From assembly GCA_902496015.1 (NCBI GenBank), contig CABUZJ010000005.1, positions 19,195 through 83,194 on the forward strand: a DNA stretch of 64,000 nucleotides. The letters run 5' to 3'. The notes below the pieces were generated by a model that saw only the letters and a program-made list of their open reading frames with translations, was not told the DNA's origin and did not search any database. Positions 17,644 through 25,922 of this stretch are shown piece after piece (the stretch's first letter is position 1; each line of letters starts with the position of its first letter). The translations under genes were made by a program, and so were the position numbers. The DNA is from an uncultured Eubacteriales bacterium (GTDB lineage: Bacteria; Bacillota; Clostridia; Christensenellales; UBA1242).

Positions 17644-17673
17644 TTGACTTTATTTAATTTAATATGCTAATCT
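17644..17673 (+). promoter_or_regulatory. Promoter of the glycosyltransferase gene
   Basis: TTGACT (17644-17649), 18-nt spacer ending TGC (extended -10), TAATCT (17668-17673). A short leader with AAAGGT follows. Confidence 0.65.
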
Positions 17674-17697
17674 TTAATTAATAAAAAGGTAATAAAA

Positions 17698-19017
17698 ATG
17701 CAACAAAAAGTTAAAAAAATAAAGCAAGAAAAAGATAGTTTAAAAGATAAAAAACAATATAGACTTTATTGTTTGAAAAAATTTGAAGAATTTAATAATA
17801 ATGGCAAATTAACTGTTGCCATATTTTGTGACACTTTTTTCCCTATTGTTGATGGAGTTATAAATGTTCTAGATAATTATGCAAAAAGGCTTAATAAAAT
17901 TTGTAATGTTGCTGTGTTTGTGCCTGAACATAAAGGGTTAACTGTTAAAAAAGATTATTTGGTTTATGGTGTTAAAAGCTTATATTTTAAATTTGTAAAT
18001 TATGATTTGGCGTTTCCAGAGATGGATACAGATTTTAAAAAAATTATTAAAAATTTAAGAATAGATATTATTCATTCACATAGTCCTTTTAACATGGGTG
18101 CTTTTGCTGTGAAACTTGCAAGAAGAAGGAAAATTCCTATAGTTAGCCATTTTCATAGTCAGTATAAAAAAGATTTTTATAAGAACACAAGAAGTGAAGC
18201 AATAACTAAAATGCTGTTATCTAACATTATGAAAGTTTTTAATGCAAGCACAGAAGTGTGGACTATGCATAGTGAAAGTTTAAAAACATTAATTAGTTAT
18301 GGTTTTCATGGGCAAAGTTATTTAATTCCAAATGCAACAGATTTCGTGTGCCCAGACAATATTGGTGAATATATAACAAAAGTTAAACAAACATATAAAA
18401 TTTGGGAAAATGAAAAGGAGCCAAAAGGTTACACATTTCTTTTTGTTGGAAGGCTTGTTGAAACGAAAAACATTTTATTTATAGTTGATGTGATGAATTA
18501 TTTAAAACAAAAAGGATTGCATTTTAAAATGATTTTTGTTGGTGATGGGCCAGACGAAGCAAAACTTAAAGCAAAAATTAAAAAATTAAAATTGCAAAAT
18601 GAAATCATTTTAACTGGAAGGGTTATTGATAAGAATTTATTAAGTGGTTTTTACGCATTGGCAGACTTATTTGTTTTCCCAAGCCTTTATGATGTTTCTA
18701 GCATTGTTCAAATTGAAGCGGCTTGTTTTAAAACACCAGTTATTTTTGCACGAGATAGTGTTACTAGTTGCACAATTACTGAAGATGAAAATGGATTTAT
18801 TGCTTCTGCTGAAGTTGAACCTTTTGCAAATAAGATACTTGAAATTGTGAAGGATAAAAATAATCTTAAATTGGTGGGAGAAAATGCAAGAAAAGAACTT
18901 TATGTTGATTGGCAAGATGTAGTTAGCACAGCATTTTCGCGATATGAATATTTAATAGATAAAAATAATCGTAGGCTGAAATATTTACAAGCCATTAAAG
19001 CATCAAAAAATTCTTAG
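17698..19017 (+). CDS. GT4 glycosyltransferase
   Basis: 439 residues, GT-B fold. A Lys-rich start (1-35) precedes the N-terminal Rossmann half, IFCDTFFPIVDGVINVL, typical of lipid or cell-envelope glycosyltransferases that act on diacylglycerol or other membrane acceptors. HSHSPF and HFHSQYKK follow. The C-terminal donor-binding half has FVGRLVETKN, GDGPDEAKLK, LTGRV and the PSLYD-x6-E region that corresponds to the E-x7-E motif. By family resemblance it transfers a sugar from a nucleotide sugar to a membrane lipid or polymer; the precise acceptor cannot be read. It lies 285 nt before an O-antigen-ligase-like gene, which fits a role in surface glycan synthesis. Confidence 0.85.
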   Translation: MQQKVKKIKQEKDSLKDKKQYRLYCLKKFEEFNNNGKLTVAIFCDTFFPIVDGVINVLDNYAKRLNKICNVAVFVPEHKGLTVKKDYLVYGVKSLYFKFVNYDLAFPEMDTDFKKIIKNLRIDIIHSHSPFNMGAFAVKLARRRKIPIVSHFHSQYKKDFYKNTRSEAITKMLLSNIMKVFNASTEVWTMHSESLKTLISYGFHGQSYLIPNATDFVCPDNIGEYITKVKQTYKIWENEKEPKGYTFLFVGRLVETKNILFIVDVMNYLKQKGLHFKMIFVGDGPDEAKLKAKIKKLKLQNEIILTGRVIDKNLLSGFYALADLFVFPSLYDVSSIVQIEAACFKTPVIFARDSVTSCTITEDENGFIASAEVEPFANKILEIVKDKNNLKLVGENARKELYVDWQDVVSTAFSRYEYLIDKNNRRLKYLQAIKASKNS

Positions 19018-19239
19018 GCATATTGTTATTTTATTAAACTGTTAAAATGTGAAAATAAAGTTATATTTGAATTTATTCAACTTTTACTTATTATTTTGGG
19101 TTGGGTCATTTTTAAAATATTATATTCATAAAAAATTTTAGCAATTTTAATAAAAATAATAATCAAAAAATTAGAAAAATTTATATATTTCAAAATTGGT
19201 TTAATTGTTATAAAAAATAAGTAATAATTATACTCAATA

Positions 19240-19269
19240 TTGACAGATTATTTTATGTTGTGTTAAACT
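19240..19269 (+). promoter_or_regulatory. Promoter of the O-antigen-ligase-like gene
   Basis: TTGACA (19240-19245), 18-nt spacer, TAAACT (19264-19269); leader with AAGGA before the ATG at 19302. Confidence 0.65.
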
Positions 19270-19301
19270 TAGGTAATTAAAACTAAGGAATTTTTAATTT
19301 A

Positions 19302-20627
19302 ATGAAAGAATTTTTTTTGGCAATTAAGCAGGAATATTTAAGTTATAGGGTGGCTGTAAATATTGTCATTTTAGCAACACTTTGTCTTTGCTCAATGATA
19401 ACGCAGTTTATGAATATTGCCTTGTTAGTTGTTGTGGCAATAATATTTGTTTTAACTCCATTTAAAGAAGAGATATTTTATTATTTAATGTTTTTAGCTC
19501 CATTTGCATCTAGTTTAAGATTATTTGATTTGGAACTTGTGTATATCACATTATTAGCTTTTGGGAATGTTTGTTTATTTATTAAATTGGTTTTTGAAAA
19601 AAAAGTTAGAATTAATTGGTTTATATTAATTTCTTTCATTTTGCTTTTTGTTTATATGTTTATGCCAATCGGTGAATATAACTTTAAGAAATTTGGATAT
19701 ATTGGTTTGATTGCTGTTATTATTTTAAGCAGTTATAACATTTATTCTTATAGAGATAAATTAAGTGTTTCTAAGTTAGCCAAATTTGGTTTATTTGGAT
19801 TGATTTATGCAAGCTTACTTACAATATTTTTACCTTACTTTCCTGAAATAAATAAATTTATAATTTTAACTTATAGTGGAGAGTTTAAAAGGTTTAATGC
19901 GTTGTTTACAAATCCTAATCACTTATCTGAATTTTGCGTTGTTTTGATTTCATTGTTTGCAAGTGTTATTATTTGTGATAATCATAAAAGAAAAAACATT
20001 TTGTTTTTTATAATTTCATTGATAATTGGCTATTTGTCATATAGTAAATCGTTTATGCTTTTATGTGGCTTAGTTTTGTTTATTTTATTAGTTTATTCAA
20101 TTATTTTTTGTTATAAAAATGCAAATTATAAAAAGCACTTATTATGGGTGTTACCAATTTTTGTTGTGATTATTGCAGTTACTGGGTATGTGTTTTTACA
20201 GCGAAGTGGTATTTTATCGGGTGAGTTTAATTTAGATAGCATAACAACAGATAGGGTGGATATTTGGATTAACGCATTAAAAGAGGTTGCAAAAAGTCCT
20301 ATAAGTTTAATTTTTGGTTTAGGCATGGCAAGCGAACTAATAACTTCGGGTGGTTATTTATCTACTCATAATATATACATTGAATTTTTTCAAAGACTTG
20401 GGATTGTTGGGACATTAATTTTATTAGTAATTATTGTTTATTGTTTTGTAACTGCGTTGAAAAAAAATAAAGTTCATTTTTCTAGTTTTATTCCACTTTT
20501 TATAGTGATGTGTTATGGATTAGCAGAGTCACTTATTCTTAATATGTGCATGATTTATTTAATTCCAATAAGTATTGGCATTTGCTTTATAGATTGCAAT
20601 AAAAAATTAAGGGTTAAAAATGAATAA
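19302..20627 (+). CDS. O-antigen ligase/polymerase-like membrane protein
   Basis: 441 residues, about ten to twelve hydrophobic segments spread over the whole length. The central large loop and its flanks carry the Wzy_C/WaaL-like features: FTNPNHLSEF (near 204), SYSKS (near 248) and, in the periplasm-side loop, RVDIWINAL...FGLGM...STHNIYIEFFQRLGI (near 320-372), with the His that is conserved in this superfamily. Such proteins join or polymerise undecaprenyl-linked glycans on the outer face of the membrane. In a Gram-positive the product would be a surface or teichoic-like polysaccharide rather than lipopolysaccharide. It overlaps comF by 8 nt, so the two are co-translated. Confidence 0.8.
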   Translation: MKEFFLAIKQEYLSYRVAVNIVILATLCLCSMITQFMNIALLVVVAIIFVLTPFKEEIFYYLMFLAPFASSLRLFDLELVYITLLAFGNVCLFIKLVFEKKVRINWFILISFILLFVYMFMPIGEYNFKKFGYIGLIAVIILSSYNIYSYRDKLSVSKLAKFGLFGLIYASLLTIFLPYFPEINKFIILTYSGEFKRFNALFTNPNHLSEFCVVLISLFASVIICDNHKRKNILFFIISLIIGYLSYSKSFMLLCGLVLFILLVYSIIFCYKNANYKKHLLWVLPIFVVIIAVTGYVFLQRSGILSGEFNLDSITTDRVDIWINALKEVAKSPISLIFGLGMASELITSGGYLSTHNIYIEFFQRLGIVGTLILLVIIVYCFVTALKKNKVHFSSFIPLFIVMCYGLAESLILNMCMIYLIPISIGICFIDCNKKLRVKNE

Positions 20628-21372
20628 GTTCAATATTAAAAAAATGATAAAAAAAGGATTTACATTGTTTGAGGAAGCAATGTATCCTGAATACAAATGC
20701 ATTTCTTGTGGAGAAGAGTTGCAAGATTTAAGTGATAGAATTTGCCCTGAATGTTTAAGTGAAATTGATTTTCATGAAGGAAAAGTTTGTAAAATCTGTG
20801 GAGCAGAAATTTCACCGCAACAAGTTGTGTGTTCGTCTTGCAAGAATGTGCAATATAATTTCGATTGTGCAATTTCTGTTTGTGAATATGGAAATATTAG
20901 TGGCAAAATTGTTAAATCGTTAAAATATAATGGTAAAAAATATGTTGCTAAGTATATGGCAAAATATATGGCAGACACATATTTTAAAAGTAGTGAAGTG
21001 GCAGACATTATTACTTTTGTTCCACAAAATCCAATTAAAGGCAAGTTTAGAGGTTTTGACCATGCTGAACTTATAGCAAATGATTTGGCAAAAATATTAA
21101 ATTTGCCAATTAAAAACATGTTAATGAGAGTGAAGGACACACCTAATCAAGCATCTTTACCAAGGTCAATGAGAATGACAAATCTAGATGGAGCATTTGA
21201 CATTATAAAAGATTTAGATTTACGCACTAAAACTGTGTTGTTAGTTGATGATGTTTACACGACTGGGGCTACTGCTAATGAATGCAGTTTAATGTTAAAA
21301 AAGGCAAACCCTAGAAGGATTGTAACTCTAACTTTTGCAAAAACCACTGATCCAAATTTATTGGGAGCATAA
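20620..21372 (+). CDS. comF: ComF-family phosphoribosyltransferase-like protein
   Basis: 250 residues. N-terminal zinc-finger region with four CxxC-type pairs (CISC near 27, CPEC near 43, CKIC near 58, CSSC near 70). The middle has the LKYNGKKYVAKYMA motif. The C-terminal half is a type I phosphoribosyltransferase fold with PQNPIKGKFRGFDHAE, NQASLPRSMRMTNLDGAF and the PRPP-binding VLLVDDVYTTGAT loop. In naturally competent bacteria ComF (ComFC) is needed for DNA uptake. The family is also widespread without competence, so the role here is uncertain. It starts inside the end of the O-antigen-ligase-like gene (8-nt overlap). Confidence 0.9.
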   Translation: MNKFNIKKMIKKGFTLFEEAMYPEYKCISCGEELQDLSDRICPECLSEIDFHEGKVCKICGAEISPQQVVCSSCKNVQYNFDCAISVCEYGNISGKIVKSLKYNGKKYVAKYMAKYMADTYFKSSEVADIITFVPQNPIKGKFRGFDHAELIANDLAKILNLPIKNMLMRVKDTPNQASLPRSMRMTNLDGAFDIIKDLDLRTKTVLLVDDVYTTGATANECSLMLKKANPRRIVTLTFAKTTDPNLLGA

Positions 21373-21426
21373 TGTTTAAGATTTTACAATAATTTTCAAA
21401 ATTTGCAAAAATTGTTTTAAAAGGCA

Positions 21427-21455
21427 TTGACAACAACTTGTCCGTGTGTTAAAAT
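21427..21455 (+). promoter_or_regulatory. Promoter of rpmG-secE-nusG
   Basis: TTGACA (21427-21432), 17-nt spacer, TAAAAT (21450-21455). Strong consensus fit. Confidence 0.8.
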
Positions 21456-21487
21456 AACACTGCACCAAAAAAGCGGTGTTAATTTTT
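21456..21487 (+). promoter_or_regulatory. Terminator-like hairpin in the rpmG leader
   Basis: Stem AACACTGC / GCGGTGTT (21456-21463, 21473-21480; one T-G pair) followed by AATTTTTT, ending just before the ribosome binding site AGGAG of rpmG. It lies immediately downstream of the promoter. Could be an attenuator or a translation-control hairpin (inference). Confidence 0.5.
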
Positions 21488-21501
21488 TAGGAGAAAAAGT
21501 T

Positions 21502-21651
21502 ATGAGAACTAAGATTACCCTTGAATGCACTGAATGCAAACAAAGAAATTATGACGATTATAAAAATAAGAAGAACGACCCAGATAGAATTCAATTAAAC
21601 AAATATTGCCCTTTCTGCAAAAAACACACTCTTCATAAAGAAGCAAAATAA
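21502..21651 (+). CDS. rpmG: Ribosomal protein bL33
   Basis: 49 residues, the normal length for bL33 of the large ribosomal subunit. Two CxxC zinc pairs are kept (CTEC at 9-12, CPFC near 37-40), so this is the zinc-binding form. The start is ATG 21502, preceded by TTAGGAG; the longer frame upstream begins in the -35 box of the promoter and is not coding. First gene of the rpmG-secE-nusG unit, as in Bacillus. Spacing to secE is 19 nt. Confidence 0.95.
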   Translation: MRTKITLECTECKQRNYDDYKNKKNDPDRIQLNKYCPFCKKHTLHKEAK

Positions 21652-21670
21652 GTTTTTATAAGGAGACCTT

Positions 21671-21988
21671 ATGGCAAAAAATAATAAATTAAAGCCACAA
21701 ACATTAGACAATGTGGCAACGCCAACAGAAAACACGGTTAAGCCTAAAAAGGCAGAAGGTAAAAAAGTAGATAAAACCAACAAAAAGGTTAAGGCTAAAA
21801 AAGACAATCAGCCAAAAAGGAGCAGAACCAAAGAAACTTTTGGTGAGCTTAAAAAAGTAACTTGGCCAACCTTTGGTAAAACCATGGCACAAACAGGCAT
21901 GGTTATTGCAGTTGTGGCAATTTTTGCTGTTTTAGTGCTTGGGGTAGACTTGCTTTTAGGTTGGTTATTTGGACTAATTTCGGGTTAA
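21671..21988 (+). CDS. secE: Protein translocase subunit SecE
   Basis: 105 residues. A long Lys-rich, low-complexity N-terminal extension (about 1-50) precedes the conserved SecE core: ETFGELKKVTWPT amphipathic helix (about 55-68) and a single membrane segment (about 75-97). SecE clamps SecY in the membrane. The core is the size expected of single-span Gram-positive SecE, and the charged extension is longer than usual. AAGGAGA before the ATG; 13 nt to nusG. Confidence 0.95.
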   Translation: MAKNNKLKPQTLDNVATPTENTVKPKKAEGKKVDKTNKKVKAKKDNQPKRSRTKETFGELKKVTWPTFGKTMAQTGMVIAVVAIFAVLVLGVDLLLGWLFGLISG

Positions 21989-22001
21989 AAGGAGAAAGAG
22001 T

Positions 22002-22532
22002 ATGGCAGATGAAATTTTAGAAGAACCAAAATGGTATGTTGTTCACACTTTCTCGGGCTATGAAAACATGGTTTATGATAATCTTATTAAAACCATTGAA
22101 AAAAATGACCTTGGCGACCGAATTTTAGAAGTTAAAATTCCTATGGAAGATGTTATTGAAGAAAAGAACGGTAAAAAAGTTGTTGTTTCAAGAAAAATGT
22201 TCCCTTGCTATGTTCTTTTAAAAATGCGTTACCAAGACAACCTTTGGCACACAATTGTTAATACTCGTGGGGTAACTGGCTTTGTTGGCCCACAGGGCAG
22301 ACCTCTTCCACTTACAGATGATGAAATTAGAAAAATGCGTCTTGAAAAAATTAATGTGGATATTAAGGTTGAAGTGGGTAATAACATAAAAATTATTTCA
22401 GGACCACTTGAAGGCTTTGTTGGGCAAGTTTTAAGTGTGGATAACGATAATCAAAAATGCAGGGTTAATGTTGAGATGTTTGGGCGTCTTACCCCTGTTG
22501 ATGTAGATTTTGACCAAATCGAAATTATTTAG
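22002..22532 (+). CDS. nusG: Transcription termination/antitermination factor NusG
   Basis: 176 residues. N-terminal NGN domain (WYVVHTFSGYENMV, about 12-110) that binds RNA polymerase, and a C-terminal KOW domain (GNNIKIISGPLEGFVGQV, about 125-176) that contacts Rho or ribosomal protein S10. Full length, with AAGGAG ribosome binding site. Followed by a 100-nt folded spacer and rplK, the standard order. Confidence 0.97.
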   Translation: MADEILEEPKWYVVHTFSGYENMVYDNLIKTIEKNDLGDRILEVKIPMEDVIEEKNGKKVVVSRKMFPCYVLLKMRYQDNLWHTIVNTRGVTGFVGPQGRPLPLTDDEIRKMRLEKINVDIKVEVGNNIKIISGPLEGFVGQVLSVDNDNQKCRVNVEMFGRLTPVDVDFDQIEII

Positions 22533-22539
22533 GTTTATT

Positions 22540-22605
22540 CTGGCAGTCAAGCCAGTTTAAATATTAGTGGGAGAGGTAAATTTGTTCATGCCTCATTAAA
22601 ACCAC
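22540..22605 (+). promoter_or_regulatory. Folded nusG-rplK spacer
   Basis: First hairpin CTGGC / GCCAG (22540-22544, 22551-22555). Then a second, bipartite stem: GTGG (22567-22570) with CCAC (22602-22605) enclosing GAGG (22573-22576) with CCTC (22591-22594). A GTGGGAG...CCAC element before rplK is common in Bacillota (from memory), so this may be a conserved leader controlling the L11-L1 genes. Confidence 0.5.
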
Positions 22606-22634
22606 ATTTGTTTTAAAAACAAAAGGAGAAAATT

Positions 22635-23066
22635 ATGGCACCTGTTAAAAAGATAACCGCAGTTGTTAAACTTCAATTGCCAGCAGGCAAAGCAACAGCT
22701 GCACCTCCTGTTGGTTCAATGCTAGGACCATACGGGATTCAACTTCCTGCTTTCGTTAAAGATTTTAACGATAGAACAGCAAGTCAAGTGGGCATGACCA
22801 TTCCTGTGGTTATAACCATTTATGCAGACCGTTCGTTCACTTTTATTACAAAAACTCCACCTGTTGCCGTTTTAATTAAAAAGGCAATTGGAATTGAAAG
22901 TGGAAGTGCGAAACCAAACAAAGAAAAAGTCGGAAAAATTACAATGGCTCAGGTAACTGAAATTGCAAAAACTAAAATGCCAGACCTTAATGCAGCAAGT
23001 CTTGAAGCCGCAATTAGCATGGTTCGTGGAACTGCACGAAGCATGGGCGTTACTGTGGAGGAATAG
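22635..23066 (+). CDS. rplK: Ribosomal protein uL11
   Basis: 143 residues, standard length. The N-terminal Pro-rich domain (KLQLPAGKATAAPPVGSMLGPYGI) and the C-terminal rRNA-binding domain (near 75-143, ending GTARSMGVTVEE) are both complete. Part of the GTPase-associated centre. AAGGAG ribosome binding site; the stop is 3 nt before rplA. Confidence 0.98.
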   Translation: MAPVKKITAVVKLQLPAGKATAAPPVGSMLGPYGIQLPAFVKDFNDRTASQVGMTIPVVITIYADRSFTFITKTPPVAVLIKKAIGIESGSAKPNKEKVGKITMAQVTEIAKTKMPDLNAASLEAAISMVRGTARSMGVTVEE

Positions 23067-23069
23067 ACA

Positions 23070-23759
23070 ATGAAACACGGAAAGAAATATACATTAAGTG
23101 CTCAAAAAGTTGAAAAGCAAAAGACTTATGATGTACGCGAAGCATTAGAACTTGCAATTGCCACAGCACCTGCAAAATTTGATGAAACAATTGAACTTCA
23201 TGTTAAACTTGGGGTAGACCCAAAGAATGCAGACCAACAAGTTCGTGGAACAGTTGTTTTACCACATGGAACTGGTAAATCTGTTAAGGTGTTAGTTATT
23301 GCTAAGGGCGACAAGGCAGACCAAGCAAAAGTTGCTGGTGCAGATTATGTTGGCGCAGAAGAAATGATTGATAAAATTATGAAAGAAAATTGGTTAGATT
23401 TTGATGCCTGCATTACAACACCAGATATGATGGGATTAGTTGGTAGAATTGCTAGGGTGTTAGGGCCAAGAGGATTAATGCCTAACCCTAAAAGTGGAAC
23501 AGTTACTACTGATGTTACTAAGGCTATAAAAGATATCAAGGCTGGTAAAGTTGAATATAGGCTAGATAAGTTTGGAATTATTCATGTTGCAATTGGTAAA
23601 AAGAGTTTTGGAGTTGATAAACTTGAAGAAAACTTTGCAAGCGTTATGGATGCTATTGTTAAAGCAAAACCACAAGCAGCAAAAGGAACTTATTTAAAAT
23701 CAATTTTTGTTGCTAGCACAATGGGACCATCTGTTAAAACAACTTACAGAATGGCATAG
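23070..23759 (+). CDS. rplA: Ribosomal protein uL1
   Basis: 229 residues, full-length L1 of the ribosomal stalk. Characteristic GTVVLPHGTGKSVKVLVIAKG, MMGLVGRIARVLGPRGLMPNPKSGTVT and GTYLKSIFVASTMGPSV motifs. In other bacteria L1 binds its own mRNA leader to regulate the L11-L1 unit. GGAGGAAT lies within the end of rplK. A strong terminator follows, so rplJ-rplL is not simply a continuation of this transcript. Confidence 0.98.
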   Translation: MKHGKKYTLSAQKVEKQKTYDVREALELAIATAPAKFDETIELHVKLGVDPKNADQQVRGTVVLPHGTGKSVKVLVIAKGDKADQAKVAGADYVGAEEMIDKIMKENWLDFDACITTPDMMGLVGRIARVLGPRGLMPNPKSGTVTTDVTKAIKDIKAGKVEYRLDKFGIIHVAIGKKSFGVDKLEENFASVMDAIVKAKPQAAKGTYLKSIFVASTMGPSVKTTYRMA

Positions 23760-23765
23760 TAAAAC

Positions 23766-23798
23766 AAAGCATATTTATTTAGTTAAATATGCTTTTTT
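23766..23798 (+). terminator. Terminator of the rpmG-rplA unit
   Basis: Stem AAAGCATATTTA / TAAATATGCTTT (23766-23777, 23784-23795) followed by T residues. Confidence 0.9.
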
Positions 23799-23856
23799 AT
23801 TTTTAATTGAACATAAATTTGTTAATCATTATAAATTGGATTTATAAACAAAATAC

Positions 23857-23885
23857 TTGTTTATAGTTTAGAATATTTGTATAAT
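23857..23885 (+). promoter_or_regulatory. Promoter of the inserted gene
   Basis: TTGTTT (23857-23862), 17-nt spacer, TATAAT (23880-23885), about 47 nt before the ATG. Confidence 0.65.
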
Positions 23886-23932
23886 TTCAATTAGAAATTA
23901 GAAATTTAGTTTAAATGATAAAGGAGGACATT

Positions 23933-24598
23933 ATGACTGCAAAAAAGATAAAGGTTGATGATGTTGGTGAACTTGCGAATAAAAAGCAATCAACTAATGA
24001 ATCTGCTAATAATTTTAGGGAAAAGATGTTTAAGGCAGAATATTCAACATTAATTAAATATTATCATGACAACACATATAAAATGATTGATGAAAGTATA
24101 AGAAGTTATAAAAAACGAGTAATTAAGTCACAAAGCCCTGAAATAGCACTTGCATATATTATGGCAACACAAATTCCATTAATAAGTTATTTGGATTTAA
24201 GGTCTAAGAAAGAACAAAGTAAGTTATTTGAACACCCTGAAAGATTATTTGAAAATAAAGACTATGCACCATTTGAAGAAGTAATAATAAAAAATGGCAA
24301 CTATAACCAGATTAAACATGCATTGAATTGTTTGGGAACAAATGCAGTTAATATGGGTTTTGCAACATATGTTAAAGGGAAAAAATCAGGTAAAACTGAT
24401 GAGCAAATAAAACAAGATATAAATGAAATTCTTGAATTTAGGAAAAAACAAGAAGTTAAAATTATTAATTTTACTAACTATCCTAATATTGAAAGATTAG
24501 AAGAAAATTGTGAAAAAATTAAACTTCAAATTGAAGAAGCAATTATAAAGTTTAATAAAAATAATGAAAGTGATAATAAAGAACAATTAGAAAAATAA
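23933..24598 (+). CDS. Unknown protein inserted between rplA and rplJ
   Basis: 221 residues from the ATG preceded by AAAGGAGGAC, a very strong ribosome binding site. Soluble, strongly charged (Lys/Glu-rich), mostly helical in appearance, with coiled-coil-like stretches near the C-terminus (about 165-221). No signal peptide, no membrane segment, one or two Cys, no family recognised. Its own promoter and terminator isolate it from rplA upstream and from the L10 leader downstream. rplA and rplJ are normally adjacent in Bacillota, so the gene is an insertion at this point. The consensus ribosome binding site suggests substantial expression. Function unknown; proximity alone does not prove a ribosomal role. 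Confidence 0.75.
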   Translation: MTAKKIKVDDVGELANKKQSTNESANNFREKMFKAEYSTLIKYYHDNTYKMIDESIRSYKKRVIKSQSPEIALAYIMATQIPLISYLDLRSKKEQSKLFEHPERLFENKDYAPFEEVIIKNGNYNQIKHALNCLGTNAVNMGFATYVKGKKSGKTDEQIKQDINEILEFRKKQEVKIINFTNYPNIERLEENCEKIKLQIEEAIIKFNKNNESDNKEQLEK

Positions 24599-24632
24599 AA
24601 AGCAATAATGATAAAAATCTTTATTGCTTTCA
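24599..24632 (+). terminator. Terminator of the inserted gene
   Basis: Stem AAAGCAATAA / TTATTGCTTT (24599-24608, 24621-24630); the T tract after it is weak. Confidence 0.65.
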
Positions 24633-24650
24633 TAAAATTTTGATTTTCTA

Positions 24651-24679
24651 TTGACAAACTGAAATTTATTGCTTATAAT
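24651..24679 (+). promoter_or_regulatory. Promoter of rplJ-rplL
   Basis: TTGACA (24651-24656), 17-nt spacer, TATAAT (24674-24679): both boxes are perfect consensus. Confidence 0.85.
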
Positions 24680-24702
24680 AATTGAGCAATTAAATATTTA
24701 AT

Positions 24703-24806
24703 CTTTACAGCCAAAGACAGCAAGTGGAAATCTTCCTTAATTTCTTGCCGAGGTGAACAGAATGGTTATAACACCCTTATGTTTTTGACTGCATAAGGGT
24801 TTTTTA
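24703..24806 (+). promoter_or_regulatory. L10 ribosomal protein leader with terminator
   Basis: The leader contains the hallmarks of the L10 leader RNA (Rfam RF00557): CCAAAGACAGCAAGTGG at 24711, CCTTAAT, CTTGCCGAGGTGAACAG at 24744, then a terminator hairpin ACCCTTATG / CATAAGGGT (24774-24782 region and 24792-24800) with TTTTTT. The L10-L12 complex is known to bind this leader and repress its own operon. Here the terminator suggests transcription attenuation before rplJ. Confidence 0.9.
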
Positions 24807-24844
24807 TTTAATTTATTTCACACTTAATTAAAAGGGAGGAAAAT

Positions 24845-25333
24845 ATGTCAGCAAATTTTGAGAATAAAAAAGTTATAGTTGAAGAAATTAAAAACTATGC
24901 AAAAGATGCTAAGTCTATTGTGCTTGTTGACTATAAAGGTCTAACTGTGGAACAAGTTACAGAGTTAAGAAAGGCTTTTCGTTCGGCTGGCTGTGTTTAT
25001 AAAGTTTATAAAAACAGACTTATGAAAAGGGCATTTGAAGAACTTTCTATTAACTTTGAACCAAGCCTTTTAGAAGGAACAACCGCAGTTGCTTTTAGCA
25101 AAGATGATGTTGTTGCTCCTGCCAAGATTGCAGTTGATGGTGAAACAAAGTATAAAGTTATGAAGGTGAAAGCTGGATATGTTGAAGGTAAACTTTGTAA
25201 CGAAAAAGAAATTAAAGCTTTGGCTTCAATCCCTTCAAAAGAAGTTTTGGTGGCACAATTACTTGGTATGCTTACACACCCAATGCGTTCACTTGCTGTT
25301 GCAATTAATGAGATTGCAAAAAAGAGTGCATAA
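24845..25333 (+). CDS. rplJ: Ribosomal protein uL10
   Basis: 162 residues. The base of the L10-L12 stalk and the repressor that binds the leader upstream. VLVDYKGLTVEQVTELRKAFR and KNRLMKRAFEE identify the family; the C-terminal helix (about 135-162) carries the L12 dimer binding sites. Ribosome binding site GGGAGG. 29 nt before rplL. Confidence 0.97.
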   Translation: MSANFENKKVIVEEIKNYAKDAKSIVLVDYKGLTVEQVTELRKAFRSAGCVYKVYKNRLMKRAFEELSINFEPSLLEGTTAVAFSKDDVVAPAKIAVDGETKYKVMKVKAGYVEGKLCNEKEIKALASIPSKEVLVAQLLGMLTHPMRSLAVAINEIAKKSA

Positions 25334-25362
25334 TTAAAATTTTAATTTAAGGAGAAAATAAA

Positions 25363-25737
25363 ATGGCAGATATTAAAAAAATGTTAGAAGAAATTAAAGG
25401 CATGACAGTTGTTGAATTAAACGATTTTGTTCATGCAATTGAAGAAGAATTTGGCGTTAGCGCTGCTGCAATGGCAGTTGCAGCTCCTGCTGGTGGGGCT
25501 GCTAGTGCACCAGCTGAAGAAGAAAAAACTGAATTTAATGTTGTATTAAAAGAAGTTGGTGCAAATAAGATTGCTGTTATAAAAGTTGTTCGTGAAATTA
25601 CTGGTCTTGGCCTTGCTGAATCTAAGGCAATGGTTGAAACACCAAATGCAACTATTAAAGAGAATGTTGCAAAAGATGCAGCTAATGAAATGGTAGCTAA
25701 GTTTAAAGAAGCAGGCGCCGTTGCTGAACTTAAATAA
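25363..25737 (+). CDS. rplL: Ribosomal protein bL12 (L7/L12)
   Basis: 124 residues: N-terminal dimerisation helix hairpin, Ala/Gly/Pro hinge (about 36-52) and C-terminal factor-binding domain (EKTEFNVVLKEVG...AIKVVREITGLGLAESKAMVE). Standard length. AAGGAG ribosome binding site. Ends the L10 operon at a strong terminator. Confidence 0.98.
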   Translation: MADIKKMLEEIKGMTVVELNDFVHAIEEEFGVSAAAMAVAAPAGGAASAPAEEEKTEFNVVLKEVGANKIAVIKVVREITGLGLAESKAMVETPNATIKENVAKDAANEMVAKFKEAGAVAELK

Positions 25738-25772
25738 ATTAATGCAATCAAATAGTAAGTGTGAAATTTAAG

Positions 25773-25798
25773 TACACCTAAATTTAGGTGTATTTTTT
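25773..25798 (+). terminator. Terminator of rplJ-rplL
   Basis: Palindrome TACACCTA-AATT-TAGGTGTA (25773-25792) followed by TTTTTT. Confidence 0.9.
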
Positions 25799-25922
25799 AT
25801 TGCTTTTGTTAAATTTTATCTTATTTTAACGAATTATGCATAAATTTTTTTATTTTGCAAATATTAAGTATAGCTATGATAAACTAACATATATTATCAA
25901 GCATAATAAAAAGGAGATAAAC

